Assembly (NCBI GenBank): GCA_902826695.1
Contig: CADEFU010000001.1
Location: 524,234-588,233, forward strand
DNA from: an uncultured Alphaproteobacteria bacterium
Lineage (GTDB): Bacteria > Pseudomonadota > Alphaproteobacteria > Micropepsales > Micropepsaceae
Length of the DNA: 64,000 nt
Direction of reading: 5' to 3'
This document shows positions 8,612 through 16,780 of this stretch, piece by piece. Every line of letters begins with the position of its first letter. Position 1 is the first letter of the stretch. The translations under genes and the position numbers were made by a program. Under the pieces are notes generated by a model. That model made no database searches. It had not been told where the DNA came from and saw nothing but the letters and a program-made list of their open reading frames with translations.

Positions 8612-9613
8612 CTAGTTGAGGTCGACCGTGGCGCGGCGATTCTGCGGCTCTTTCACGCTGTCGCCGGTTTGGACCATCAGCTCCGACTCGCCCTTACCGG
8701 AGGTCGAGATCGCACCGTCAGAGACGCCCTTGCCAACAAGGTTGGACTTCGCGGCGTTCGCACGGCACTCAGAGAGCTTCTGGTTGTAGCTATTCGAGCC
8801 AACCGTGTCGGTGTGGCCGACAATGCGGACCGACGCCGAGTTGCCAGCGCGAGCCGCAGCAGCCGCTTCGCTCAACACCGCATCAGCTTCAGCCGTGATG
8901 TTGCACTTGTTGAAGCCGAAGAAGATGATGAACTGCTTCGCCATCGGCGGCGGCGGCGGAGGCGGAGGCGGCGGGATGATGGCGGCCGGCGGCTCGTCAT
9001 AGCCGTAGCGCAGACCGAGCGTGATCGTGTGCTTGCCGAGATCCACGTCCGTTTCCGGCGTGAAGAAGGCCCGCTGAAGCTCAGTCTCGTTGGCCCACAG
9101 GTAGCGGTAGTTCAGCGCGAGGTCCCAGTGCTGACCGGCACGGTACGTCACGCCGGCGATGCCTTGAGCCGCGAACACGACGTCGTCGCTTTGCGTTCCA
9201 TCGGGCGCGTCGTAGTGCGGGTTGTCGATGCCGATACCGCCGCCGAAGGCGAGGCCCCAACGTTCCGACTTAATCTTGAGATCATAGACGGCATTGATCA
9301 TGAAAGTGTATTCGGTGAGGTTGCCATCGAGCGCCGCTTCGCCGCCGACGCTCTTGACGTCGTTGTCGCGGTAGCCGATTTCACCTTCAAAGCGCCAGTC
9401 GCTGTTCTGGAGCGCATAGCCCAACGTTGCAAGCGCAGCCAAGCCGCCGTCGAACGTCAGCTCCGGGCCCCCATTGAAATCGGTGTCGTTCACAGAAACC
9501 CAACCGCCTTCAATGCCGACGTACCAACCGTCGCGTTCAAAGCCGGCCAACGCTGTGCTGGCGAGCAAAGAACTGCTCACAGCTGCAAGAACAAGTTTAA
9601 CTCGAATCCCCAT
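8612..9613 (-). CDS. OmpA-family outer-membrane protein, paralogue 5 of 6, with a cysteine pair in the OmpA domain (333 aa)
   Basis: Start set at ATG 9613, with AGAGGG upstream and a signal peptide (MGIRVKLVLAAVSSSLLAST, ALA). The barrel opens GWYVGIEGGWVSVNDTD and ends LGLRYGYDEP. The linker is a run of about ten prolines. The C-terminal domain reads QFIIFFGFNKCNITAEAD and GHTDTVGSNSYNQKLSECRA. C237 and C283 are the only cysteines in the protein and recur at matching places in paralogue 6 only; D269 and R284, the expected peptidoglycan contacts, are kept. It is the closest relative of paralogue 6 by sequence. It is monocistronic. Confidence 0.9.
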   Translation of the reverse strand: MGIRVKLVLAAVSSSLLASTALAGFERDGWYVGIEGGWVSVNDTDFNGGPELTFDGGLAALATLGYALQNSDWRFEGEIGYRDNDVKSVGGEAALDGNLTEYTFMINAVYDLKIKSERWGLAFGGGIGIDNPHYDAPDGTQSDDVVFAAQGIAGVTYRAGQHWDLALNYRYLWANETELQRAFFTPETDVDLGKHTITLGLRYGYDEPPAAIIPPPPPPPPPPMAKQFIIFFGFNKCNITAEADAVLSEAAAAARAGNSASVRIVGHTDTVGSNSYNQKLSECRANAAKSNLVGKGVSDGAISTSGKGESELMVQTGDSVKEPQNRRATVDLN

Positions 9614-9968
9614 CGCACCCTCTTCTTGTACATCAATGTATAAATGGCAGCCGGACACCCCCCGACCCATCGGCACCAACACTACAGTGAAGGGTTGCCC
9701 CGGTACACGTAAAAATAATACGCGGCGGATCGTTTCGAGGTGAATCTGCTTTTATGTGACCTATGGGACACGCCCCTGTGTCGTACCACAAACGTGACTT
9801 CACCTTGGCTGTTGCGACAACCGGCGGGCGAATGCGGTGACGCAGAGCAATAAGGTAAACATGCGTTCTGTCCGTGCACGGACGATTTCGCAATCCGTCG
9901 AACAACCTGCAAAAAAAAAAGAGCCCAACTTTCGTTGGGCTCTTCCATTCAAGTCGCGTCAGGTGAGT
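9614..9968. other. Intergenic region between OmpA paralogue 5 and the TonB receptor
   Basis: About 355 bases without a convincing gene. The left end must hold the promoter and leader of OmpA paralogue 5. It includes an imperfect palindrome at 9627-9642 (TGTACATCAATGTATA) 14 bases before the ATG, which may be an operator or overlap a -10 element. The right end holds the strong terminator of the TonB receptor gene. Short open frames here have no ribosome site or recognisable content. Confidence 0.6.
9911..9944 (-). terminator. Strong Rho-independent terminator of the TonB-dependent receptor gene
   Basis: An 11-bp stem (AAGAGCCCAAC / GTTGGGCTCTT) with a TTTC loop. On the minus strand it is followed by an unbroken run of at least ten T. 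It lies 24 bases past the receptor stop codon, textbook in form. Confidence 0.95.
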
Positions 9969-12900
9969 TTAGAACTCAACCCGTGCGCCGACGAAGTACC
10001 GGCGACCGAGGCCGTCATACGTGTCGGGTGCAGTCGTCCAACCGGTCGGAACTTGACCGCCGACGCCTTGGCCGATGAACACGTAGTTATCGCCAATGTT
10101 ACGCACGCCGCCGTAGATCGCGAGGTTGTCCATGATCTGGTAGCGGGCCGACATGTCGTGGAACCACTGCGACGGGATGATTTCCGGCGCAAAGTCGTTG
10201 GCTTCGCTGAGGTACTGGCCAGACCAGGTCAGTCTCAGGTCACCCACGTTCCAGATCGCACTGAAGACCGCCTGATCTTCCGCTGCACCAATCGCGCCGA
10301 CCGACGTCGTGGACGATTCGAAGATCGTCCCGGCGAGAGCCGTGAAGGTGTAGGAGTTCAGGTGCGTCCACTGAGCGTTCAGGTTCAAACGGCCAAGGTC
10401 GGTGCCCAGCGACAACAAGCTGTTCACGTCGAAGGCGTAGTTCAGCTGGAAGTCCCAGCCCGACGTTTCGAACTCGTTGACGTTCGCCAGCGCCGTGTTC
10501 ACTTCGACCAGTGCACCGTTGACGTCACGGACAAAGCCGATCGGTCCACCCGGTGTTTGGTCACAGAACGGGCTGGAGAGGCCAGTCGAGTTGTAGCACA
10601 GGCTCAGCGTGTTGTTGCGGCTGACCGCACCGATCGCGTCGGACACTTCGAACTGGAAGTAGTCGACCGACATCGTCAGAGCGCCAAGCCAATCACCCCA
10701 GAAGTCCGGCGTGATCACGATGCCGTACTGCAGAGAGTCTGACGTTTCCGGATCCAAGCCAGGGTTGCCCTGGTTGAAGCCGCCGGTGCCCTGAAGTTCG
10801 GGCTGCGTGAGCACGAAGCCGCCAGGAGCCGTCGCACGTGCGAAAATGCCGGGGTTCGCCAAGCAGTTTTCGATCACGGTGTTATCCGTCGTGCCAACGC
10901 CGAGGTTCGTGTACGGCGGTGCAACAGCGTCCGCCGGCGTGACCTCGATGTTGTTACACGGATCGGTGACCGTCGCGAAGGTTTCGGACGCGCCGGTGAA
11001 CAGTTCGCCGATGTTCGGTGCGCGGACCGAGCGGGCCAGCTGGCCTCTCAACCGCACGCCGTCCGTCACAACCCATGCCAAGTCGCCCGACCAAGCCAGT
11101 GTGCGGCCAGCCGAGGAGTAGTTCGACACCCGTCCAGCCCCGTGAACTTCAAGGGACTTGATGAGCGGCATATCGCTGATCAGCGGAACTTCAATTTCCG
11201 CGAACGCTTCCCAGACGTCGTAGCCACCAGCCGTCTTTGGAGCGACGTTACCGCCGTTTCCGCCCACTTGCGAGAGAGCGTCAGGCGTGTCGCTGCCCGT
11301 TTCGAGGCGATACTCAGCGCCGACCGCACCGGCGATCACGCCGGCCCAGTTTTCGATGATGTCACCCGTCGCGTTGAAGGCAACGATTTCCTGCGTTTGC
11401 TCCTGCTGACGGAACACGTCGGCCTTGAGCCACTGGATCTGCTGCGGTGTCCAGGTTCCCGGAACCGTCGTCGTCGTGAAGATGTTGACGGGGACGCAAC
11501 CGTTCAACCGAGCCACGTGATTGGCGCAAACCACATCTTGCGGGTTGGTGTTCGGGTTGTTGTCAGCGTCGGTGTTCAGATCGACCGAGTTCAGGGCTTC
11601 AAAGAAGTTGGCCTGATTGATCTGTCCGCCACCGATCTGGTTGGCCTTGGTCACACCGTAGTTGTAGCTGAGTTCGTAGTCCCAATCGGCGATCTTGCCG
11701 GTCAGGCCGATCACGGCGCGTGCCGTGGCCGAGTCGAACTCTTGTCCACGGTTGCCGAGTTCCGTCATACGACGTGCGAACCCAACCGCCGCATCAGGCG
11801 TTGCCATGAGCGAGGCAACCAAACCCGGGCGCGCCAAAGCTTGACACGCTGCGAGGTTGGCGGCGATCGACCAACGAACGCAGAGTTCGTCCAACATCGA
11901 GCGCGGCATGAAGGGATTGTCCGGCGCAACACCGCTGCGGCGGTTGTTAAGCGAACCGAGCTGCACCGTCTCACCGTAGATGTCCGCCGAGTCGAGCGGG
12001 AACGGTTCGATGTCGCTGCTCGACGTCGTGTTCGACCAGATGAACTCACCGAAGACGGTGTGCGTGGGTGCGAACTCGTAGTTCAGAGTACCGAACGCGC
12101 TGCGCTTGTCGAACGGAACGGAGTGCAGACGCTTCGCCTGACGGTTGAAGCCCTGCAGCGCCGTGTTGAACGGGCTGATGGTGCCGGCCCCAGCCAATGC
12201 GCGCGACGCGAGCGCGCCGCCGGCTGGCGTCGAGAACACGTAGCGGCCACCTTCAGCGAAGCTGCTGAAGAAGGGGCACGATTGCGTCAAGAAGTTGCCG
12301 CCGAAGAATGCGTCGGACAAGCAGTCCTGCTCCGTGCCGGGGCGCGATTTGGCGTAGGCCGGACCGGCGCTGTTGAAGCCGAGACCAAACGTTGCGTTGC
12401 CCTTGCCGTCGGCAAAGTTGGCGCCCATCAGGCCCGATGCGACCCACGTGTCGGCATCGTTGTACTCATCCGTCTTGCCCCACTGGACGTTCGCACGAAC
12501 GCCTTCGAAGTTCTTGCGAAGGATGATGTTCACAACGCCGGCGACGGCGTCCGAACCGTAAACCGCAGACGAACCGCCCGACATGATGTCGATGCGCTCG
12601 ATCAGTTCGACCGGGATCGAGTTGAAGTCAACGATGCTCGACAGAGCAACACCGGCAACCATCCGGCGACCGTTGACGAGCACCAGCGTGCGGTTTTCGC
12701 CAAGGTTGCGAAGGTCCAGCGTGTTGATGCCGTTGTTCGTCGTCAAGAAGTTCGAGTTCACCGACGAGATCGCGGACACGCCGGTTTGCGGCAGGTCGCG
12801 GAGCACGTCGACAACGTTTGGCTCGCCCGAAATTTCGATATCGGTCGCGTTGATCGTCGATGTCGCCGTCGCCGAGGTATTGTTCGGCTGCTTAATTCTG

Positions 12901-13022
12901 GTGCCGGTGACGGTAACTTTTTCGACTTTTTCATCGCTGCTTTGAGCTTGAGCGCTTGGCGCCCATCCCACTGTTGCTACCCCCACGAGGAGAGCGGCCT
13001 TAAATGCTTTAGACTTCAACAC
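9969..13022 (-). CDS. TonB-dependent outer-membrane receptor (1017 aa)
   Basis: A large TonB-gated importer. Signal peptide at 1-27 (ends PSAQAQ), then a TonB-box-like EKVEKVTVTGTRIKQ, a plug domain (DVLRDLPQTGVSAI, then LVNGRRMVAG, IPVELIERIDIMSGG and SSAVYGSDAVAGVVNIILRK) and a 22-strand-type barrel ending in aromatic RRYFVGARVEF. The length and the VNGRRM...ERIDIMSGGSSAVYG style are those of the large receptors in Caulobacter- and Sphingomonas-like bacteria that import glycans, peptides or siderophores. The substrate cannot be told. The start is GTG 13022, preceded by AAAAGGGGG; a TTG follows as the second codon. It has its own terminator and no cotranscribed partner. Confidence 0.93.
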   Translation of the reverse strand: MLKSKAFKAALLVGVATVGWAPSAQAQSSDEKVEKVTVTGTRIKQPNNTSATATSTINATDIEISGEPNVVDVLRDLPQTGVSAISSVNSNFLTTNNGINTLDLRNLGENRTLVLVNGRRMVAGVALSSIVDFNSIPVELIERIDIMSGGSSAVYGSDAVAGVVNIILRKNFEGVRANVQWGKTDEYNDADTWVASGLMGANFADGKGNATFGLGFNSAGPAYAKSRPGTEQDCLSDAFFGGNFLTQSCPFFSSFAEGGRYVFSTPAGGALASRALAGAGTISPFNTALQGFNRQAKRLHSVPFDKRSAFGTLNYEFAPTHTVFGEFIWSNTTSSSDIEPFPLDSADIYGETVQLGSLNNRRSGVAPDNPFMPRSMLDELCVRWSIAANLAACQALARPGLVASLMATPDAAVGFARRMTELGNRGQEFDSATARAVIGLTGKIADWDYELSYNYGVTKANQIGGGQINQANFFEALNSVDLNTDADNNPNTNPQDVVCANHVARLNGCVPVNIFTTTTVPGTWTPQQIQWLKADVFRQQEQTQEIVAFNATGDIIENWAGVIAGAVGAEYRLETGSDTPDALSQVGGNGGNVAPKTAGGYDVWEAFAEIEVPLISDMPLIKSLEVHGAGRVSNYSSAGRTLAWSGDLAWVVTDGVRLRGQLARSVRAPNIGELFTGASETFATVTDPCNNIEVTPADAVAPPYTNLGVGTTDNTVIENCLANPGIFARATAPGGFVLTQPELQGTGGFNQGNPGLDPETSDSLQYGIVITPDFWGDWLGALTMSVDYFQFEVSDAIGAVSRNNTLSLCYNSTGLSSPFCDQTPGGPIGFVRDVNGALVEVNTALANVNEFETSGWDFQLNYAFDVNSLLSLGTDLGRLNLNAQWTHLNSYTFTALAGTIFESSTTSVGAIGAAEDQAVFSAIWNVGDLRLTWSGQYLSEANDFAPEIIPSQWFHDMSARYQIMDNLAIYGGVRNIGDNYVFIGQGVGGQVPTGWTTAPDTYDGLGRRYFVGARVEF

Positions 13023-13419
13023 GATTTAGCCCCCTTTTACCGCGCCTGACTTCCCCAAAACCCGAACCGTTAGTGCAACCTGTGCTCGCCCAAGCGCTGA
13101 CAAACACAGCGAAAACGTGCGGACGAACCGCTCCGTTCCTTTTTACACTTGCGTGCATCCTAGGGGCGGCCTCAACCACCGTTCAAGGCGATTCGGAGCG
13201 CTGTGGTCTCATTTGGCACATGCTGTGGCTCAGATGCATCATGAGCATTTCGCCGTAAGTATCTGATTATTATCAGCCTGCCGCCGGCGTCACAGCCAGT
13301 TAGGGGGAGTGGGGTCGTGGGTACTGGCTGAAACAGGGGTGGGAGCGCGAGCTCAACCAAAAGAAAAAGGGGAGGGATTTCTCCCTCCCCGTACTACAAC
13401 TTTTCCTTGCGGTAGCGGC
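13023..13419. other. Intergenic region upstream of the TonB receptor
   Basis: About 400 bases. It should contain the receptor promoter (read leftward from the 13.1-13.2 kb area) and it ends with the terminator of OmpA paralogue 6. I see no gene: the short frames on either strand lack ribosome sites and have no recognisable protein content. No clear riboswitch or Fur-like box was seen by eye. Confidence 0.5.
13369..13390 (-). terminator. Rho-independent terminator of OmpA paralogue 6
   Basis: A 9-bp perfect stem (GGGGAGGGA / TCCCTCCCC) with a TTTC loop. On the minus strand it is followed by TTTTTCTTTTGG. It lies 29 bases past the stop of the gene ending at 13420. Confidence 0.9.
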
Positions 13420-14451
13420 CTACTGCAAGTCGACCGTGGCGCGGCGGTTTTGAGGCTCTTTTATGCCGTCTGAGGTCTGGACCATCAGCTCGCTTTCGCC
13501 CTTGCCGGCGGTCGAGATGGCGCTATCGGCGATGCCTTTGCCAACCAGATTTGTCTTGGCTGCCGTCGCGCGGCAATCGGACAGGCGTTGGTTGTACGCG
13601 GGCGAGCCCGACGTATCCGTGTGGCCGACGATCCCAATTCGGGCCGACCCCTCAGATTTCGCCGTATCCGCAGCCTCGGTCAGGACACGGTCGGCTTCCG
13701 GCGTAATCGTGCACTTGTCGAAGCCGAAGAAGATAATGAACTGCTTGGCCTTCGCAGGCGGTGGCGGAGGCGGCGGGGGAGGCGGCGGCGGGGGCGGCGC
13801 GGCCGGACGCTCGAAATAGAGGCGCGCACCCAAGGTCACGGTGTGCTTGACCATATCCATTTCGTCGGTGGCGCCGGTTGAGCTCGTGAATTCGGGCGAG
13901 TCTGCCCAGAGATAGCGATAGTTCAGCATCAAGTCCCAACGCGACGAGACCTGATAGGTCAGGCCCAGAATGCCTTGCGCCGCAAAGACGATGTCGTCGT
14001 CTTGGCTGTGAAAGGTGTTGAGGCCGTTGACACGGATGTCGCTGTAGCGCGGGTGGTCGATACCGGCGCCAACGCCGAAATCGATGTTCCAGTTCTGCGC
14101 GATCGGCTGGTTGTAAACGGCGTTGACGAACGCGGTCCATTCGGTGAGGTCGCCTTTCGACACATCGCCGGCCTCGCCGCCAACGCTCACATCGTGGATG
14201 TCGTTGTTGCGATAACCCAGTTCAAGCTCCGCGCGCCAGTTGCCGATGAACGCGTAGCCAGCGGTCGCGAGTGCACCCCAGCGATTTTCGAACTGGATCC
14301 GGTCGTAGTTCCATGCGGACAGTTCGGTGTCGTTCACGTGCACCCAGCCGGCTTCGAGGCCGAGGTACCAGCCGTGGCGATCGGTAGCGCCTGCCGTGCT
14401 CGCCAAGCTCAGCGTCAGGGCCGTTCCGAGCAAAAGCATTTTTCCACGCAT
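13420..14451 (-). CDS. OmpA-family outer-membrane protein, paralogue 6 of 6, with a cysteine pair in the OmpA domain (343 aa)
   Basis: Signal peptide (MRGKMLLLGTALTLSLASTA, GA), barrel opening HGWYLGLEAGWVHVNDTE and ending TLGARLYFER, then a linker of about 13 prolines. The OmpA domain reads QFIIFFGFDKCTITPEAD and GHTDTSGSPAYNQRLSDCRA. C247 and C293 are the only cysteines and are 46 residues apart, as in paralogue 5. AGGAG precedes ATG 14451. It is separated from the other five paralogues by the TonB receptor gene and is monocistronic. Confidence 0.9.
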   Translation of the reverse strand: MRGKMLLLGTALTLSLASTAGATDRHGWYLGLEAGWVHVNDTELSAWNYDRIQFENRWGALATAGYAFIGNWRAELELGYRNNDIHDVSVGGEAGDVSKGDLTEWTAFVNAVYNQPIAQNWNIDFGVGAGIDHPRYSDIRVNGLNTFHSQDDDIVFAAQGILGLTYQVSSRWDLMLNYRYLWADSPEFTSSTGATDEMDMVKHTVTLGARLYFERPAAPPPPPPPPPPPPPPAKAKQFIIFFGFDKCTITPEADRVLTEAADTAKSEGSARIGIVGHTDTSGSPAYNQRLSDCRATAAKTNLVGKGIADSAISTAGKGESELMVQTSDGIKEPQNRRATVDLQ

Positions 14452-14700
14452 CTTGTGTTCTCCTGAGGTTTCGAAATCAGTGCTCCACCAGGCACCAGTT
14501 CAGTCGGGCGAATCGATTTCGTGAATCACTTCGGAAAGCAGGGTACAAAAGCGGGCGCGTGCGAAATGCGGAAAACGTTAGCGAATCAGCGTGGTTGCTT
14601 GCGTTCTTGCGCTCCCGTGGCGAAGCCGACACAGTTTTCCTCGCCGCTTGCGCATTTCAGCGGCAATCAATAAGCGAGCGTTGCGGATTTAAATTCGAGT

Positions 14701-15462
14701 ATGAGCATGGTTCGATCTCTCTTCGGTTGGGGCAAGCGCGAGGCGGCCGCGGCTTCGCATGCGAGCGTTCCGCCGGACTACTTCGTGGCTGCCGTTGGTG
14801 ACGTGCACGGCCGGCTCGACTTGGTCGAGCAGCTGTGGCCGATGATCGACGCCGCATCGCGGCGGTCGGCTGCGCGAACGCGTATGCTCATCTTCATTGG
14901 CGACTACGTTGATCGCGGGATGCAGTCGGCACAGGTGGTCGAGCGCTTGCTGCAGGGCTTTCCGGGGTTCGCGACGGTGTTCCTGAAAGGCAACCACGAC
15001 GAGACGCTGCTGCAGTTCTTGGTCGATCCGACAATCGGCGATGTTTGGCGCAACTTTGGCGGGCTTGAAACACTACGAAGCTATGGCGTGTCGCATGCGC
15101 CAGGAAAGAGCTGGGCGCAGACGCGTAGCGAGTTCCTTGCCGTGTTTCCCCGCTCGCACGAGGCGTTCTTCAAGAACTTGCAGTTGCATACGACGGTTGG
15201 AGACTATCTGTTTGTGCATGCGGGTTTGAAGCCGCGGGTGCCGCTTGCCGAGCAGCGCGAACAAGACCTCCTGTGGATACGCGAAGAGTTCTTGACCAGC
15301 ACTGTCAATTTCGGCCGCGTCGTCGTGCATGGGCATACGCCGTCGAATGCGCCCGAAACCCGCCAAAATCGTATCGGAATCGATACAGGCGCTTATATGA
15401 CCGGGGCGTTGACTGCCGTTATTCTCGAAGGGCGCGACCGGCATTTTTTGTCTACAGCATAG
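14701..15462 (+). CDS. Calcineurin-like metallophosphoesterase, serine/threonine phosphatase type
   Basis: A 253-residue cytoplasmic phosphatase with the full metal-binding set: GDVHG (33-37), GDYVDRG (67-73), GNHDE (97-101), LFVHAGLKP, and VVHGHTPS near the C terminus. The GDYVDRG form is typical of PPP-type protein phosphatases. It opens the exopolysaccharide export region, and phosphatases of this type are often found next to such genes, so it may act on the kinase or on a polysaccharide precursor; that is inference. ATG 14701 and ATG 14707 are both possible starts. It diverges from OmpA paralogue 6 across about 250 bases. Confidence 0.85.
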   Translation: MSMVRSLFGWGKREAAAASHASVPPDYFVAAVGDVHGRLDLVEQLWPMIDAASRRSAARTRMLIFIGDYVDRGMQSAQVVERLLQGFPGFATVFLKGNHDETLLQFLVDPTIGDVWRNFGGLETLRSYGVSHAPGKSWAQTRSEFLAVFPRSHEAFFKNLQLHTTVGDYLFVHAGLKPRVPLAEQREQDLLWIREEFLTSTVNFGRVVVHGHTPSNAPETRQNRIGIDTGAYMTGALTAVILEGRDRHFLSTA

Positions 15463-15535
15463 GCGTCGCAGTTCTGCCGCTTGATCCGTCTGCGCGCGTG
15501 CGTTCTAAGTCTGCGCTGCTTTCCAAGCTGGGCAT

Positions 15536-16114
15536 GTGCCGATGTTGCGACGTCTGTTCGTTTTGTTTGCCGTGTTGTTTCTGACCGTTGCCTGTGGCGG
15601 CGGTTCGGATGTGCCGCCTCCTGTAACGGCGGCTGGCAAGGGAGACGCGCAAGCGAGCGATGACTATCGCTTGGGGCCCGAGGACAAGGTGAAAGTCACC
15701 GTCTTCGGCGAGGCCGATCTGTCGGGCGAGTTTGTCGTGGACAGTTCCGGCGTGCTGGCGGCGCCGTTTGTCGGGCAGATCCTCGTGAAAGCGATGACGC
15801 TGCGCGAATTCGAAAGTGCTTATGCGGCGAAGCTGCGGGAGTCGCAAATTCTGCGCGATCCGCGTGTAAGTGCCGAGGTCACGACTTTCCGGCCGATCTA
15901 TGTGCTGGGGGAAGTGAAGAAGCCCGGTCAATACGCCTACGTTAGCGGCATGACCGTGCAAAAGGCCGTCGCGCTGGCTGAGGGCTATACGTACCGCGCG
16001 AGCGAGAGCAGGGTCGAGATCACGCGCAGCGGCAAGAAGTTCTCGGTCGACGTCACGCCCGTGACGAAGGTCTTTCCCGGCGACGAGATTCGAATCCCGG
16101 AGCGGTTCTTCTGA
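15536..16114 (+). CDS. Polysaccharide export outer-membrane protein, Wza-like (192 aa)
   Basis: A short Wza-family exporter, likely a lipoprotein: a hydrophobic leader ends in a lipobox-like TVAC (acylated Cys about residue 20). The poly-export domain follows (DYRLGPEDKVKVTVFGEADL, SGEFVVDSSGVL, PFVGQILVKAMTLREFESAY, DPRVSAEV), then one SLBB domain (IYVLGEVKKPGQYAYVSGMT). At 192 residues it is about half of E. coli Wza and lacks the C-terminal membrane helix, as is common in alphaproteobacteria. Start GTG 15536; ATG 15542 is an alternative. It works with the kinase at 18228 and the barrel at 16781, which would supply the outer-membrane channel. Confidence 0.9.
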   Translation: MPMLRRLFVLFAVLFLTVACGGGSDVPPPVTAAGKGDAQASDDYRLGPEDKVKVTVFGEADLSGEFVVDSSGVLAAPFVGQILVKAMTLREFESAYAAKLRESQILRDPRVSAEVTTFRPIYVLGEVKKPGQYAYVSGMTVQKAVALAEGYTYRASESRVEITRSGKKFSVDVTPVTKVFPGDEIRIPERFF

Positions 16115-16321
16115 TTCGTTTCGCGACGATGCGTTGCGCAACTGGTGGCGACTGACGACTTGCGAGTGTGAGCTGGTCGCGCTGCTCGGCGTGATTGTCA
16201 TTTAGGCATGTGAAGGCGCTTTCGCTTGGAGGGTCATCCTCCGGCAGATAGATTCATTGGCGAATCGTTTTGCCGGGTTCGAAGCGGACTCGGCGCTCCA
16301 GCTACAGCGGGGGTTTGCGCC

Positions 16322-16747
16322 ATGATTGGATCTGTCGTTCGCGGTCTTGCTTGCGCCGGTGTCGTTGCGCTCACCATGGCGTCGGCCCAGGCGGCAGAGA
16401 CAACGGTGGGCGGTCTCGCCAATGCGATCTGCGGCGCGCCGGATGTGGATGCGATTACGAATGTGTTGAGCAGCTATTCGCCGGAAGAGCCACTGACGCA
16501 GGAGGTGGTTGCGGAGGCGTTCGGCGTTGCCACGTTTCTGGCGGATCTCGGGCGTTGCGCAAACCGGCAAGCAATCGCCGACGGTTTTGCGGTGTACAAG
16601 AAAGGCAAAGACACCGTGCTGCTCGACAATTCGTTTGCGACTGGCCGCATAGCTGCAAAGCCAGAGGGCGCGGGCGCACGGACCGGGGTATTCCAAGGCT
16701 CTTTCGCGCAGCTCGGTACGGCGGGTGATCCGCCGAGCGGGCAATAA
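16322..16747 (+). CDS. Secreted hypothetical protein in the exopolysaccharide locus (141 aa)
   Basis: A predicted periplasmic protein. I chose ATG 16322 (MIGSVVRGLACAGVVALTMA, cleavage after SAQAAE) because it opens with a signal peptide; the longer frame upstream does not. The mature part is mostly helical (NAICGAPDVDAITNVLSSYS, PLTQEVVAEAFGVATFLADL) with two cysteines and a Gly/Pro-rich tail. It is placed between the Wza-like gene and the barrel gene on the same strand, so a role in polymer export or its control is plausible. I do not recognise the family. Confidence 0.65.
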   Translation: MIGSVVRGLACAGVVALTMASAQAAETTVGGLANAICGAPDVDAITNVLSSYSPEEPLTQEVVAEAFGVATFLADLGRCANRQAIADGFAVYKKGKDTVLLDNSFATGRIAAKPEGAGARTGVFQGSFAQLGTAGDPPSGQ

Positions 16748-16780
16748 AGGTATTCGAAGGCATAAGAGAATCGCGTAGCA

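Noticed and set aside
11142..13049. A 635-codon plus-strand frame opposite the TonB receptor
   Set aside because: Antisense shadow; the minus-strand frame has a signal peptide, plug and barrel.
13216..13235. TGGCAC-like sequence upstream of the TonB receptor as a sigma-54 promoter
   Set aside because: The -12 half (TTGC) is not at the required spacing, and it points away from the receptor gene.
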